Assembly (NCBI GenBank): GCA_023128035.1
Contig: JAGMES010000042.1
Span: 1 to 31,135, forward strand
DNA: 31,135 nt
From: Halanaerobiales bacterium
GTDB taxonomy: Bacteria; Bacillota_F; Halanaerobiia; DY22613
Direction: 5' to 3'
The position numbers and the translations under genes were made by a program. The stretch's first letter is position 1, and each line of letters starts with the position of its first letter. Under the pieces are notes generated by a model. It did not search any database. It saw nothing but the letters and a program-made list of their open reading frames with translations, and had not been told where the DNA came from. Positions 16,901-28,000 of this stretch are shown one piece after another.

Positions 16901-19021
16901 GAGAAGCCTTCAATTGTTAACTTGAAGTCAGAAGGTGAATATAACATAGATGCAAAAGAACTCTTCTTTAGTTGGGAAGGGATCCCATCTCATACACCGA
17001 TTATGAAATACGAATATGATCTTACCACTGATGATAGCCCAACTACGTATAACTGGAAATCTATTGAACAGGAACAGATTCTGTTAACTGCAGAAGAAGA
17101 GATTCAAACTGAATATTTTGTAAATGATGCGACCTATTATATCTATATTAGAGCGATAGATGCATCTGGTAAAGTTTCTGATGTGGAGAGTGCACATATC
17201 ACTATTGATTCAACACCACCAGTAGCACCAGAAATTATACAGGAAGGTGTCTATCAATCGAAAAATCTGAAACTTAGTTGGAAGAGTAAAGATCTAGAGA
17301 GTGGAATTGCTAGATATCGTTATGGAATCGGTACTGTCCGTGGTCAGGTAGATGTGACTGATGGATGGGTGATAGTAGAGAATACGAACGAGATTGTTGA
17401 GATTAGCCGAAATGATCTAAACCTGAAACATAATCAGCGTTATTATTTGGTAGTTCAGGCTCAGAATAACGCAGGGGTCTGGTCTGAAATTGGTGACAAT
17501 GAAGGCTTCCTAGTTGATTTGAATCCACCTACTGTGCCTGATGTGGCTGGCCCGGGTGAATATGTAACAAGTAACAAAATCATTAATGAATTGGTATTTT
17601 CTTCTGATGATAGTGAAGTAGGGATTAAAGGTTATCGGTATGAAATTATCCCTGCTGCTTTGAAAGATGAGATAACTAGCCTAACTACAGAAGAGATTTC
17701 AATCATTCCATCTGGCAATACATATGATAAATCGGTTGAAATAATCTTTGACGCGGAAGAATTAACATTGGTTGAAAATGATCAATACTATGTTGCTGTT
17801 CAAGCTAAAAATACCTTAGGTATGTGGTCAGATATTGGGTATAGTGCTATACCTTTTACTGTTGATACTATAGCACCGATTGTTCACTTTGTGAAAGAAG
17901 AGGAAGAGATAGTAACAAATGGAGAGAGTATCTCTGTTAAATGGACGACTGATGAAATAGGGCAGGTATATTATATGGTAGGGCGTTCTTTAGACAGCAA
18001 TATATCAGATGGTCTAGATCCTCATGATGTCACTATAACGGGAGAACAAAATATTGATTTCTCTGAAACTGAGTATGGAGATTATTATCTTTTCCTTTAC
18101 ATGACAGACCTGGCAGGTAATGAATCAAACAAAGTAACTCAAAAGATTAGGGTCAACGAACCACCTTACATTCAGGTTGGAAGTTGTGACTTACAATATA
18201 AAGGTCGGGATCTGGTTTTTGATACTTCAAACTTCACTGTTGGAGATCATGATGGAGAACTGGTAAGCTATAAATGGGAGTTTGATGATGATACGGAGAG
18301 TGTTATTACTCAAGATTTAAGTGTAATCCATGCTTATAGTAAAATTGGCGAATATACCGTTAAACTGACAGTAACTGATAATGATGGTGGAGTATCTGAA
18401 GCTCAATTGCCTGTGACGATTACAAATACTTTGGATGGATCACTAATTCTAGATGAAGTCTGGAGTGGTAATGTGATATTGAAAGGAGATATAACGGTAC
18501 CTCAAGGTGTAGCTTTAACTATCGAAGCAGGTACAGTAATCATTGCTCCTGTGGGTAAGGGTTTTGTGGTTAACGGTAGTTTGATTTGTAATGCATATCT
18601 CAGTAATGAGATTGTATTTACCACCTATACACCTGACGGTATTTATGCAGCAAATCTATGGAAGGGAATATATCTCTCAAATACCAGTATAGGTTCTCAA
18701 TTTTGTCATATTGTAGTTGAGTATGCTGAACAGGGTCTTGGTCTCAATCAGCAGGAAATTCTGATTATGAATTCAGTCTTTAAGGAAAATGGAATTGGTA
18801 TTCATATCACAAACTCTAATCCTGTTATCAGTGACTGCTTATTTGAGGATAGTTTCTATTATGGAATTAAAGAAGAAGGTGCTAATGCTTCATATATTAA
18901 CAATAACATCTTCAGTGGCAGTGGTTTGGCTCCATATTATCATAATTTGGAGACTCTGCTAACGGGTGAAGAAATAAATCAATTCCTGAATGGTTCAGGA
19001 AACAGTGAGGGGGTTCAATAA
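10901..19021 (+). CDS. Giant exported Gly-rich / FN3-array / beta-helix surface protein
   Basis: The protein has 2706 residues and starts at TTG. The signal peptide lies at 1-26 (a poly-Ile core ending GFSA). Residues about 84-280 alternate beta-strand segments (ITLIAEKGTL, NIYLIGQDVIL) with Gly-rich loops (GGKGGEGGNGG), which suggests a beta-helix with Gly loops. From about 450 to 2330 runs a long FN3/Ig-like array. Each unit of roughly 105-120 residues ends with a pattern such as LVDGEVYFFTALATDNAG, then an S-D-G-I-x-I-D linker and a T-x-P-P turn. A PKD domain sits at about 2420-2510 (YKWEFDDD, IGEYTVKLTVTDNDGG). The C-terminal 200 residues form a right-handed beta-helix (GDITVPQGVALTIEAGTVII, WKGIYLSN). 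There is no sortase motif or transmembrane tail. It probably acts as a secreted adhesin or stalk. Its stop overlaps the start of the Rhs gene by one base, so the two products are likely made and used together. Confidence 0.88.
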   Translation: MKQKLPVLLILIFIIIIILSPDGFSASYNELLYSSNAELTQDTYTIYGDFVVQSWVTLTVKRDVEIRVVNGNVRIDGTIKIFGVDGEPGTNGALGQSGTQGTPGGSHSFNLTAEKGNIIINGQIICRGGKGGEGGNGGDTKSGTDGGSGGSGGNGGNGGDITLIAEKGTLQANNLINSLGGIGGKGGNGGDDVTAGFLSDGPGPGDGNNGGIGGNGGNIYLIGQDVILSSSASLDVSPGSGGGRGDGGDGGSIGSDGTDGKPGDLGQDGNVTIKGGEIFYDSDRISSKDDISDLTINPSFTCLIDFERDANTPFNPDIVLFLESELYYQNETTKIFYTAEATPVIKIKVPEDQGFVYGEETYKSDIGKFKVYSDEKDLFWVFSRIISTEQTFDANQVEDDFFSFPLIINGITGLNKNLHLNIKTSDNYDNTNTKTSGDFANDLILYIDNNRPSQPSISTAEVNGRNVEFSWNPPTDQGSGVKNYDIKINNVLVKTNHEDAIYTYLGEYNQQITCRIYAKDQVGNISNASPAKIIYTAPKSANIKSVNVTGNASTYMGCAANVSYFSVGSKAAKYQIKYFEVNQNGDRIYAENCDFSETVSSNVFQEGMLLVKTFRNLQAHKWYKFAICSFNYDDSQMTDWSYYGPIQVPNNMPSEVTVLSPGAEIYMNCNNAASLAFKTEKSTDYDRDLLTYTFIFRNTETNDETTYPGTVNDRTVSLSGPVLLDGKYEWYVTVQDGFIATPVESEKRILYVDKLRPQQPQFGVVKDKTNVRQIVLKDIVVKAFDVEKLKIWSEGYDSSAVQLALENLTDQNGTYTYTFTISDVEGEQAICMKTIDNAGNESEGYSEQKVTYDKTSPQQPSGLTLIGGIKSIELNWNVCSDLSASTGIASSGVDYYKIEYRIYGSSSNWLKGTSTTTSYTINQIGDNERYEVRVTTYDIAGNYSEVTTGEGYSLPTVGSFTYEIDYESNGTGYQHFITFTVDPGDFTKYRVKRTDAQSDLEWIVSSTLTYRENCLPNEIYEYVIETSNSNDESRGSDVYTIEIPNHLPEVPQNTVTGFVNQLQPTLGCNSVIDVDGDGLTYYYYIEEVGTTGVRTPVVEWEAANDSDMLYKPTINLKDGYTYYYKVGVDDGRSMINGILQIVSNETSFAVDITAPQITLSLPVNIEQKVLNNEYVASATVTITASDQNSVMCGGSASGLKELYYYWNEDTTKPHYISSGTVITVPHGISTLYVVAEDYQGNVTEPQSIIFKVDETGPSITNMVLEGISLNGQRYTTSSSELFAKFHLTEEETIVDSAVYCIITVNELANLDSLPAERWVDITLHEGIEKNYEILVPSSLQDGEEYYFVLKSNNSVGIETEVQSNSVKVDSSSPVIQFTDSDGKVLDKYKLSGIDQLTLQVNVQDLGSGVETREFALASVPDAKKVTNWYSDTSNLSNLQLQDGQEYYLMVRATDKLGLEAVRVSAPILIDSTVPVFSSLVGGTPIPGTDQYQVQWDPTYLNIYWKITDESKLVDLKYAIGTTSGGKDISNQILGNENGWLTFTNWTNEKDYIIYNLELTNGSYYVTLQVTNEVGLTQMVTTNPIIIDTTKEPCPLVKDDGFAIGTKEVHFTVSYPVAELITNEYYYRIIDGNGSLIYGEELINNSLNLPSVSITVDETMGITFEDGQVYYVTLGEMDNGQFSPLSYSDGIAIDTTAPEFTIFDDGTYFTAENVYLSWEASDLESGINRYYLKVGTSRGGDELTGDWIDLGNQNSTVVQNLNFIDGELYFATVKTVNRAGLKIEKCGDGFRIDTTPPPTPKVLRESEYTTKLNRLAVSWIWTGMDTGSGIDGYYYDILTVRDATYAQWKSVEIISGDPLSTTLELTDLNLVNGTTYYIAIKAVDKAGLESIGLSKGITADINAPTTPVIDDLRDYQDFTDQLTAQFYSQDDVSGISDYQYAIGTLEDQTLLMGWTQISNPQETVTNLNLVDGEVYFFTALATDNAGHRSTTSRSDGILIDLEKPSIVNLKSEGEYNIDAKELFFSWEGIPSHTPIMKYEYDLTTDDSPTTYNWKSIEQEQILLTAEEEIQTEYFVNDATYYIYIRAIDASGKVSDVESAHITIDSTPPVAPEIIQEGVYQSKNLKLSWKSKDLESGIARYRYGIGTVRGQVDVTDGWVIVENTNEIVEISRNDLNLKHNQRYYLVVQAQNNAGVWSEIGDNEGFLVDLNPPTVPDVAGPGEYVTSNKIINELVFSSDDSEVGIKGYRYEIIPAALKDEITSLTTEEISIIPSGNTYDKSVEIIFDAEELTLVENDQYYVAVQAKNTLGMWSDIGYSAIPFTVDTIAPIVHFVKEEEEIVTNGESISVKWTTDEIGQVYYMVGRSLDSNISDGLDPHDVTITGEQNIDFSETEYGDYYLFLYMTDLAGNESNKVTQKIRVNEPPYIQVGSCDLQYKGRDLVFDTSNFTVGDHDGELVSYKWEFDDDTESVITQDLSVIHAYSKIGEYTVKLTVTDNDGGVSEAQLPVTITNTLDGSLILDEVWSGNVILKGDITVPQGVALTIEAGTVIIAPVGKGFVVNGSLICNAYLSNEIVFTTYTPDGIYAANLWKGIYLSNTSIGSQFCHIVVEYAEQGLGLNQQEILIMNSVFKENGIGIHITNSNPVISDCLFEDSFYYGIKEEGANASYINNNIFSGSGLAPYYHNLETLLTGEEINQFLNGSGNSEGVQ
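11150..11735 (+). repeat. Gly-rich coding repeat region
   Basis: Dense GGTGG/GGNAATGGNGG motifs encode G-G-x-G-G-N-G runs in three clusters separated by strand-forming segments. The local G content on this strand is clearly above the surrounding gene. The clusters could arise by, and be prone to, unequal exchange. Confidence 0.7.
12241..17880 (+). repeat. Tandem FN3/Ig-like module array
   Basis: About sixteen diverged modules of roughly 330-360 bases run here. Recognisable linkers recur, such as IDTTPPPTPK, IDSTPPVAPE, VDLNPPTVPD and VDTIAPIV. The modules share a pattern but not long identical DNA, so the array is old rather than a recent expansion. The module count is by eye. Confidence 0.65.
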
Positions 19022-22000
19022 TGAAAGTGAACAAACTAAATCTGTTAATCATATTGGCCCTATTAATCGTAGGACTGGCTGGTTCAATTGAGGCTGCTGG
19101 TCAGCCTCCTATCGGGCTTTTGGTACCGGATAAGATTAAATTAGACAGGCAGGATCAGCATTTATCAATTGAAAATTTATATGATCAGGATATTCTGACA
19201 GAGCCTGATTTTCAAAATAAGAGTACAGAATATATTTATTTTACATTTGACACAAAAGTTGATCTAAATCTTTTCAAAATGTATCTCAAAGAGAGTTCTC
19301 AGGCTATCGTTGGTTTGGAGTATCTAACTGAAGAGGGAATCTGGATTTCTATTCCAGAAGTGAACTTTATCAACTGTGCTCAATTAAATCAGAGCTGGAA
19401 CCGTTTTTCTTTCGATATAGGGAAAAAGATTAATCAGCTTCGTTTACGGATTGAGGGTATGAAAAAAGGGAGTTCTGGAATTGGTGAAGTAGAGTTTTGG
19501 GGTCAGAGTGCAGGTGGATTTCCTTTCGAGAACGTAGAATATCAGATGGATGAGAATATAACAATGGAATTCCATGGTGGCAGTGCTCCTAAGGGTGATA
19601 CTGCTCCTCAGAGTGTTCATGTCACTATTGAGTCACCTGTTCGTTGTATTAAAAGAGCAGAGTTAATCTATGATGTTTACGATTTGGAGCAATATGTGGA
19701 AGGATTCTGGCAGATTAACGGAGGAGGTTACCATTACTTGACTCCACCTGGCCAATTGAAAACCTGGACAACAGCAGTAGAAAAGATTGACCCGACTTTA
19801 TTGGTCGAAGATGAAAATGAGATTTCGTTTAAAATTGGAAATAACAAAAAGAATGGATTTAAAATCACCAATGTAGGTTTACGATTATACTATGACAATG
19901 GCGAGAGAACGGTTGAAAAAGTAGAAGGTGCAGGTGTTAATGAAGAGCTATTGTCTAACTTGATTGATGGTAATCCAGAAACATACTGGGAAACCGATTG
20001 GCAACAATATGATCAGATTTCCTTCAAACTTTATCTGGCAGAGGAGATCGATCTTGAATATATCACCTGGCTACAGGATGCAAGAATTGTTGACTATCTA
20101 AGGATTGAATATTTAGAGTCAGATGAATGGCGATTATTTAGTGCTGATTTGGAGGAAAAGGATTTACAGGACGGCTGGAATGTAGTTCAGACGAAGAAGC
20201 CTGTGAAAACAGACCAGATTCGTTTTACTATCATGAATCCGAAAAACAAACAGTTGATTGGTTCACTCAAAGAGATCAAAGTCTGGGGAAGTAGAATCAA
20301 ATCTCGGATTCTAGAACCAGAGATTCAGATCACCTATCCACAGACAGGTGAGATTATTAAAGTAAAGTCCCTGGTTAAAGGTTATGTCAGAGGAGATTAT
20401 GATAGCATCAAAATCAATGGTCAAAATGTCTCTGTTACTAATAACTACTTTGAGGCAGAGCTGAATTTGAATAAGCAGACTGGTAATGAAGACTTTATAA
20501 GAACAATAATTGCGGAAGCTTATAAAAATGGAAAGCTTGTTAGTCAAAATCAAGTTGTTGTAACTTTAAAGCCAACTCCAATAGTAGAAATCAACTCACC
20601 AATTGATGGATATTTGACCGAAGCTGATCAGGTTCTGATCGAAGGAACGACAGATTTACCAACCAATAGTTTATATCTGAACGACCAATGGTTTGGCACT
20701 GATCTTACATATTTTCAGATTAACCACCAACTTGAAGAAGGAGTTAATCCAGTTACGGTAAAAGCGGTAAGTGAAAGAGGTTTATCCAAGGCTAAAACGA
20801 TCTATATTCGTCGAGATCAACAAGCACCAATTATCTATTTTGCGGAAGACTACAATAATCGGGTACTTGGAGAAGTGATGGACTTCATCATAATCAATGG
20901 ATATGTAGAGGATTACTCTAGATGTGAGTTATTTGTAAATGGACAGGAATTTGTAATAGAAAGTGAAAACTTCTCTTATCCTGTAAATTTACAGCCTGGA
21001 TATAATGAGTTCACTTTTAGGTTTATTGATGAATTGGGTCATGAAAGCAGTGAATCGATCTGTTTAATCCAGGATTCAACTCCGCCAAATCCTTTTACAC
21101 CAACAGCAGACCCTACTAATTGGAGCCAACTCACTCAGCCTGTGGTCAGTTTCTGTACTACAGATGATCAGGCGGGAATAAATCATTATGAAATTAGTAT
21201 TGATGGAAAAGACTATGTTTTCGCAGAAAGTCCATATACATTACCTGTTTTAGAAGATGGAATCCATACGATTCGAGTTAAAGTAGTTGACAATGTTGGG
21301 TTGGAGACTGTGGGTACTTCAATCAAAGTTTATGTAGATGCAACACCTCCTCAAGAATTTGAAGCAGTCGCTAACCCTAACCAATGGAGTCAGATTACTC
21401 AGGCAGTTATCACCTTTGGTACAGTTGATGAGCATTCAGGAATCAGTCGTTATGAACTGAAAGTGGATGACGAAGAATATCTAGAGGTTGAAAGTCCTTT
21501 TACTTTACCTCAGCTTAATGATGGTGTTCATTCTATAAAAGTTAAAGCTATAGACAATGTTGGTTTAAGCACGATTAGTACAGTTCAGGTCTATGTTGAT
21601 ACTACATCACCAGAGGAGTTCGTGCCTTTAGCTGATCCAGCTGATTGGGACAAAGTAAATCAACCTATCATTAGTTTTACTACAATCGATCGAGATTCTG
21701 GAATTAATCATTTCAAGCTCAAGATTGATGATGGAGGATTTGTAACAGTTGAAAGTCCATATCAATTGCCTGTATTAGAAGATGGAGTACACGATATTAC
21801 AATCAAGGCGATTGATAATGTAGAACTGGAGACGATTGGAACGACTAAAGTTTATGTTGATACCACTCCTCCAGAAGTTCCAGCAGATTTTAAAGTATGT
21901 CCAGGAGATGGGGAGGTACTGATCAAATGGATTGCTAATACAGAGGAAGATTTGATAGAATACCGTCTTTATCGCCAGCCAGTCTGGGAAGATACAGAGG

Positions 22001-25000
22001 TTAAGTATATTGAACCAATTAAAGAACCAAAATTTTTGGATGTTGATGTGGTTAATGAAAATGAATATACCTATTATCTAGAAGCTGTAGATCATGTGGA
22101 AAATATTAGCTTGCCAACAGCAGCATTAACCGAAAAGGTAGGTATCGCCAGTGTGGAAGTAATTCCAGAAGAGGGTGGAGAAGTCCAGTATGGTGACGAC
22201 GTTGCAGTAAATATTCCAGCAGATGCTATGGAAGAAAGTGGAACTATCCAAATTGTAACAGCAGAAGATAATGAAGTACCAGAGGTAATCAGACCAAAAG
22301 TAAGCAAAATCTATAAGTTAGACATTGTTGATGAACAAGGTCAGCTAAAAGAAGAACCCCAGTTCGAGAAAGAGATTTCCATTAGTCTGGGGTATGATGA
22401 AACTTTAATTCCTGAAGGTTATTCAGAATTAGACCTGGATGTTTATTATTACAATGAACTGGATAGCCTCTGGGTTATCATGCCAAAAGTGGAAGTGGAT
22501 ATTTTTGAGAATAAAATAACTGTCAACAGTAATCACTTCTCAATGTATAGTGTACAGGTAACCGAGAATTACTCTCCAGCAGCAGAAAGTTATAATGACC
22601 TGGGAATTGCTCCATATAATTCGTATTTTAATAACAATCAGGAATTTGTCTCTACTGGGTCTGCTTCTTTGAACATTAATACAGTAGATGTTAGCCTTCC
22701 TGGAAGAAATGGTTTTAATTTAAGTCTTGGTCGAATTTATAACTCTAATCAGGCAGCTTGGGATGGATTGGAAGCAGGTAAACCTGTTTACGCTAGTTTT
22801 GGTGATGGGTGGAGATTGAATTTAGCAAGGATTGTCGATAACAGTCATGGAGAATATATCTATCTCGAAGATGGTACAGCTATCAAAGTGGATTGGAACA
22901 AGGGTGAGAAAATCGATGGTTATCGAACAAACAACTTTGAATATCATAAAGGCAATCATTTCACTGCCTATAAAAAGCAGAAAAATAACTATGTTGTCTT
23001 CTGGGAAGATATTAGCTATGAGATTTATTTTAAAGATGGTAGAAAATATGAGTTTGATGAACATGGTCGCTTAATTAGAATGATTGATCTTACTGGTAAT
23101 AACATAATTAACATCAGTTACAGTGACAATACAGATAAATATAGTGAAATAAGCAAAATCATTGACAGTGTAGGAAGAGAGATTAGATTTAGCTACTCTG
23201 CTAATCATATCACAGGGATTTACGTAAATAGTGTAAAGTTTGTTACTTATGGTTATGTCAATAATCTTTTAAATTCAGTAACAGACAGGATGAATCGGGT
23301 AACCAGTTATTCTTATGAGAATTCTTCTGTGAGATATGGTGGAGCTTATGAAGTGACGACAAAATGGGATTATGAAGATCCGAATATGGATCCATATAAT
23401 GGAGAAATAACTGAAGAAGATGGAAACATTAAGGATTATAATATCTCAGTTCTAGAAAAAATTAAATATCCTATGGGAGGAATAAGTAAATATAGCTATA
23501 GTATTGTTACAGATTATGAACGGAAAACCATTGATAAAAGTGGGGAAGATGTAGACGAAATGGGTTATAAGTACACCTATACCCAGAAAGGATATTCAAA
23601 AAGCTATACGTTTGAGAGAATAACCTTCTTAGACAATATAAAATATTTATCTTCCAGTGAAATAGAAGAAATTGATCCTGTTGATTATGACTTCACATAT
23701 AATGATGATAATCAGATTACTAAAGCAGTCATCAACAAACTTTACCAACGGATTGAGATGGAATTTAACGATGATGGGTTAAATACTGTCAAGCGAATCT
23801 ATAATATAAGAGGAGATTCGACCAATACGGAAATTCCAAATATAAAAGAAGAGTATAAGTACAATCAGCAAAATGCTATTATAGAAAAAATTGTGTACCA
23901 TAATGGTCAAGAGAAACCTTCGTATTATGATCAATTTTCTTATGATATCTGGGGGAATGTGACCTATTCCTATAATAGTGAAAGTGGAGCAGAGTTTTAT
24001 TATTACTATTTAAATGCTCGTTCTGAAAAGCCTTCTGATCCACGTTTTATAGATTACGATGAAAGTCAGCCAGAAGTAAGTGCAAAAATTCATAATTTAT
24101 TAGCAGATCAATTTGTGATTAATCATGATCCTATTAATAAAACAAATATTCCTCAACAGATTCATTATCAGTATGACAGTAATGGAAACATAAAAGCAGA
24201 AGCAAAAAGACATGGAAGTAGTTGGATTAAGACTAGATTTGAACATGATGATTATGGTAATATAATCAAAGTTACTGATGCATTGGGCAATATTTCGGAA
24301 TCTATCTACGATGCAAATCATTTATACCCTCTAAAAGTTATAAAAGATGCTGGCCTTGATGCTGATGGTAATTTACAACCAAAGATTGTTGTCCAATATG
24401 GTTATAATCAACTTTTGGGAGTCAAAGAATGGGAGATTGACGCCAATGGCGCTTTGTACACTTATAGCTATGATATATTGGGGCGTTTGGTAAGTATTAT
24501 TTATCCAGATGAAAATGATATTTTCTGTGGAACTATTGGTAGTTTAAACCCAGATTCTTATTTAAATAGGGAAGATAATCCAATTAAAGTGCAAATTTAT
24601 AATGATATTAAAAATACTACCACTGTAGTTAATCTGATTTTAGGTACTACCACCATTGATGATGCGATTAATACTGTACAATTGATTGAAACTATTATAC
24701 CAGAAAATGAAAATCCTAAAATTCTAAATATGTCCAAATATGAATATGACGGTATGGGTCGATGGATTGCATTAAAGCAGTACTTAAAGGCAAGTGAACT
24801 GCAGACGATTGATGGTCAAAAGCAGACTTCACCGTTTGTTACGATCTTTGGTTATGATAAAGTTGGTAATAGGACTAAAATTGTTGATGCAGAGGGCTTT
24901 GTTACCTTTAAAGTTTTTGACGGTTTTAATAGAATGACTGATATCTATTATCCAGATGAAACGAAATATAAAGCTAAGTTTGATAGTAGCAATAACCATT

Positions 25001-28000
25001 TGCTTATAGAATATGATAAAACTAGTAATAAACGGAAAGTAATCGATCCTTCGGGAAGAATAACGGAGGAGATAAAGGATTGGAACGAAAATGTTATTGA
25101 GTTTGCAAAATATGATGATGGACAAAGATATTTATCCCATGCTACTTTTGATGAGCTTGGTAATCAGGTGGCAGCTGTAGATGGAAAAGGTCAGGCTTAT
25201 ACTTTCATCTATGATGATTTGAACCAACTAGTTGAGAAGAAGTTACCAGAGACAGAGATGATTCTACCCAATACTAGTCTGGTGGTGAACTATCGTTCAA
25301 CGATTAAATATGATTATGATGATTTAGGGCGTCAAATTACAGAGATTACTCCAAATGGGGTAGCTACTCCTATATTTGGTGATCATCGTATTGAATATGT
25401 CTATGATGCCGCAGGAAGAGTTACACAAACAATAGCGAATAAGAATAAAGAAAATCTGGTGACTAAAAGCTATTATGATACTGCCGGTCACCCAATTAGA
25501 GTAGTTGATCCTGAGGGGTACGAAGTGAAGAAAGTTTATCATCCTCGTGGTTGGGAATTAGCTGAAATTGATCAATTGGGACAAATTGTTTATCATCAAT
25601 ATGATGAACTTGGCAATCAGACTGCTCTTATAGACCCAAGAGGTGTTGTCAAAGCCGACAAAGCAAATTTTGATGGATGTGAAATAGACATTTTTGGTGA
25701 GACCTACCGCTTAAATCCAGAATATACGACCATAATGGAATACGATAGTCTGGGTAGAAATATTAAAAATACTGATTTAATGGGAAATATCCATGAGATA
25801 CAATTCGATATGGTAGGTAATAAGAGGTTCGAGATTGTACAGCCAGGGCCGGAGTTCTCAGACTCGAAGCTGCAGTTAACTCAATATGATTATACTCCTC
25901 AGTATTGGGTTGAATCTATAACAAGAGGGACTGGCGACTTAACCTATAAAATTGAATATGAATATGATAAAGTTGGAAATAAAACGAGAGAGATATATCC
26001 TCCAGTTCAGGGCATGGCAGTGGAAACAAATAACTTAGAGTTCGAGTATGACGGTTTTGGTAGACTTGTCAAAGTTATAAGACCAGATGGAAATTATGAA
26101 AGATATGAATATGATGCTATTGGAAATCAGACTGCTCTTATTAATGCAAGAGGAATTACAACTAGGTATTACTATAATGGACTGAATAAAATTGCTCAGG
26201 TTCTTGAACCAACTGGTTATAGTACCAATTATTACTATGATCCCAATGCTAACCTGGTTCAAAAAGTAATGGCAAATGGTCTTACAACAGATTATAAATA
26301 TAATAATTTAAATCAGTTGGTAGATGAAGTTAAAGTCAGAGCTGGAGATGTTATGAGACGGAAATTTGCATATAACAAAGTGTCCAACCTTATGGCAAGT
26401 ATTGATGCAAAAGATAATGTAACATCTATCAGTTATTACGAGAATGCTCAGGTGAAAGAACAGGTATATTACCGACCTGCAAGTGAAAACTATCAGATAC
26501 CTGACTTGAATCTTGTATCAGTTGAAATAGTACCAGCAGGCTATGAACTGGATGAACGGGCAAATTTTATTTATGATCAGACTGGTAATCTGAAAATAGC
26601 AGTAGATGGTTTGGGTAGTTTGGAGTATATTTATGATAAGATGAATCGAATTACAATGGAAAAACGGAGTGTTGACAACAACTCTTACACTACAGAGTAT
26701 CAGTATGACTTTCTAGGTAATCTTAACGCGATTAAGTACCCAAACAGAAATGATTGGATTAAGTACAACTATAATGACTTGAATCAGCTAGTTGGTATAA
26801 GTCAGGTTACAGCGACTTTTGCAGAAAAATTCAAGATTGCTAAAAATATTCGATATGACCTAGTAGGAAATTTGGTTCAAATGACTTACAACAACGGAGT
26901 AACTACGTTAATCACTCCAGAAGTTTTGAGTCGGCCTGAAAAAATACAGGTCAAAAACTCTTACGGTCAAGAACTGTTAGATTTGAACTATGCTTATGAT
27001 GAAAATGGAAATATAACTCATCGTAATAATAATGTATATACCTATGATGATCTTGACCGTCTTAAAACAGCAGAAGTAGATGGTACACTTCTGGTAGACC
27101 AACCCGCAAAAAAAGGTTATGTTGATACAGATTACTTTATAAATCGAAATTTGGACTATGAGATTGACGATAAAGCAGTAGATTTTGACTATGCAGCAAG
27201 TACAATCGGTCTGAAGTTTGAGACATTACAGACTATAGGCCGTATTGAATTGATTCCAGCAGCATTTGGAGAACATAGGATCAAAAAAGGAAGTATTCGC
27301 ATTTTATATCGAAGATTTATGGGTGATGATTTCATTGAGATTCATGAAAATGATTGGGTCTATGATCTTGACACTACTGGAAAGATTATACTTACTTTAA
27401 AAGCAATGATTGAAGCTGGTGAAATTAAGATTCATTCTAACTTTGACGATCGCACTGTAGACACACGGGAAGTTATCAATAAAGCTGAGTTTAGTAATTT
27501 AATCAAAAATATGGTCAAGGTTTACGGTAGATATAACCGAACTCAGATCACGTATGACTATGACCAAGTTGGAAATAGGATTTCCGAAACTTATACTGAC
27601 CCGACTTCTGATTACAGTATTACTTATGGATATGAGTATTACTCTAACAGTAATCGCTTAAAGACTAGAGAAAGTCAAACTGTAGAAAATTTGATTCCTT
27701 CTACAGGTAATTATGTTGATGGTTTGTTGAGAGTGGGGTCAAATGATAAGAAAGCTTATCAATACGATCAGGTGGGTAACTTAATTGCCAAGGGAAATAG
27801 TTATTCCATGAATGGTGAAGATATAAACTTCACTTTACAATCGGAAGATAATAGTACATATTGGAAATATCAATATAATGCTAAAAATAGGCTTACCGAT
27901 GTATTTAAGAATGGAAAAAGAGAAGCAGACAAAGTCGCCAGTTATGGATATGATTTCACAGGTAAGAGATTAATGGTTGAAGAACGAGGTCAGATAATCT

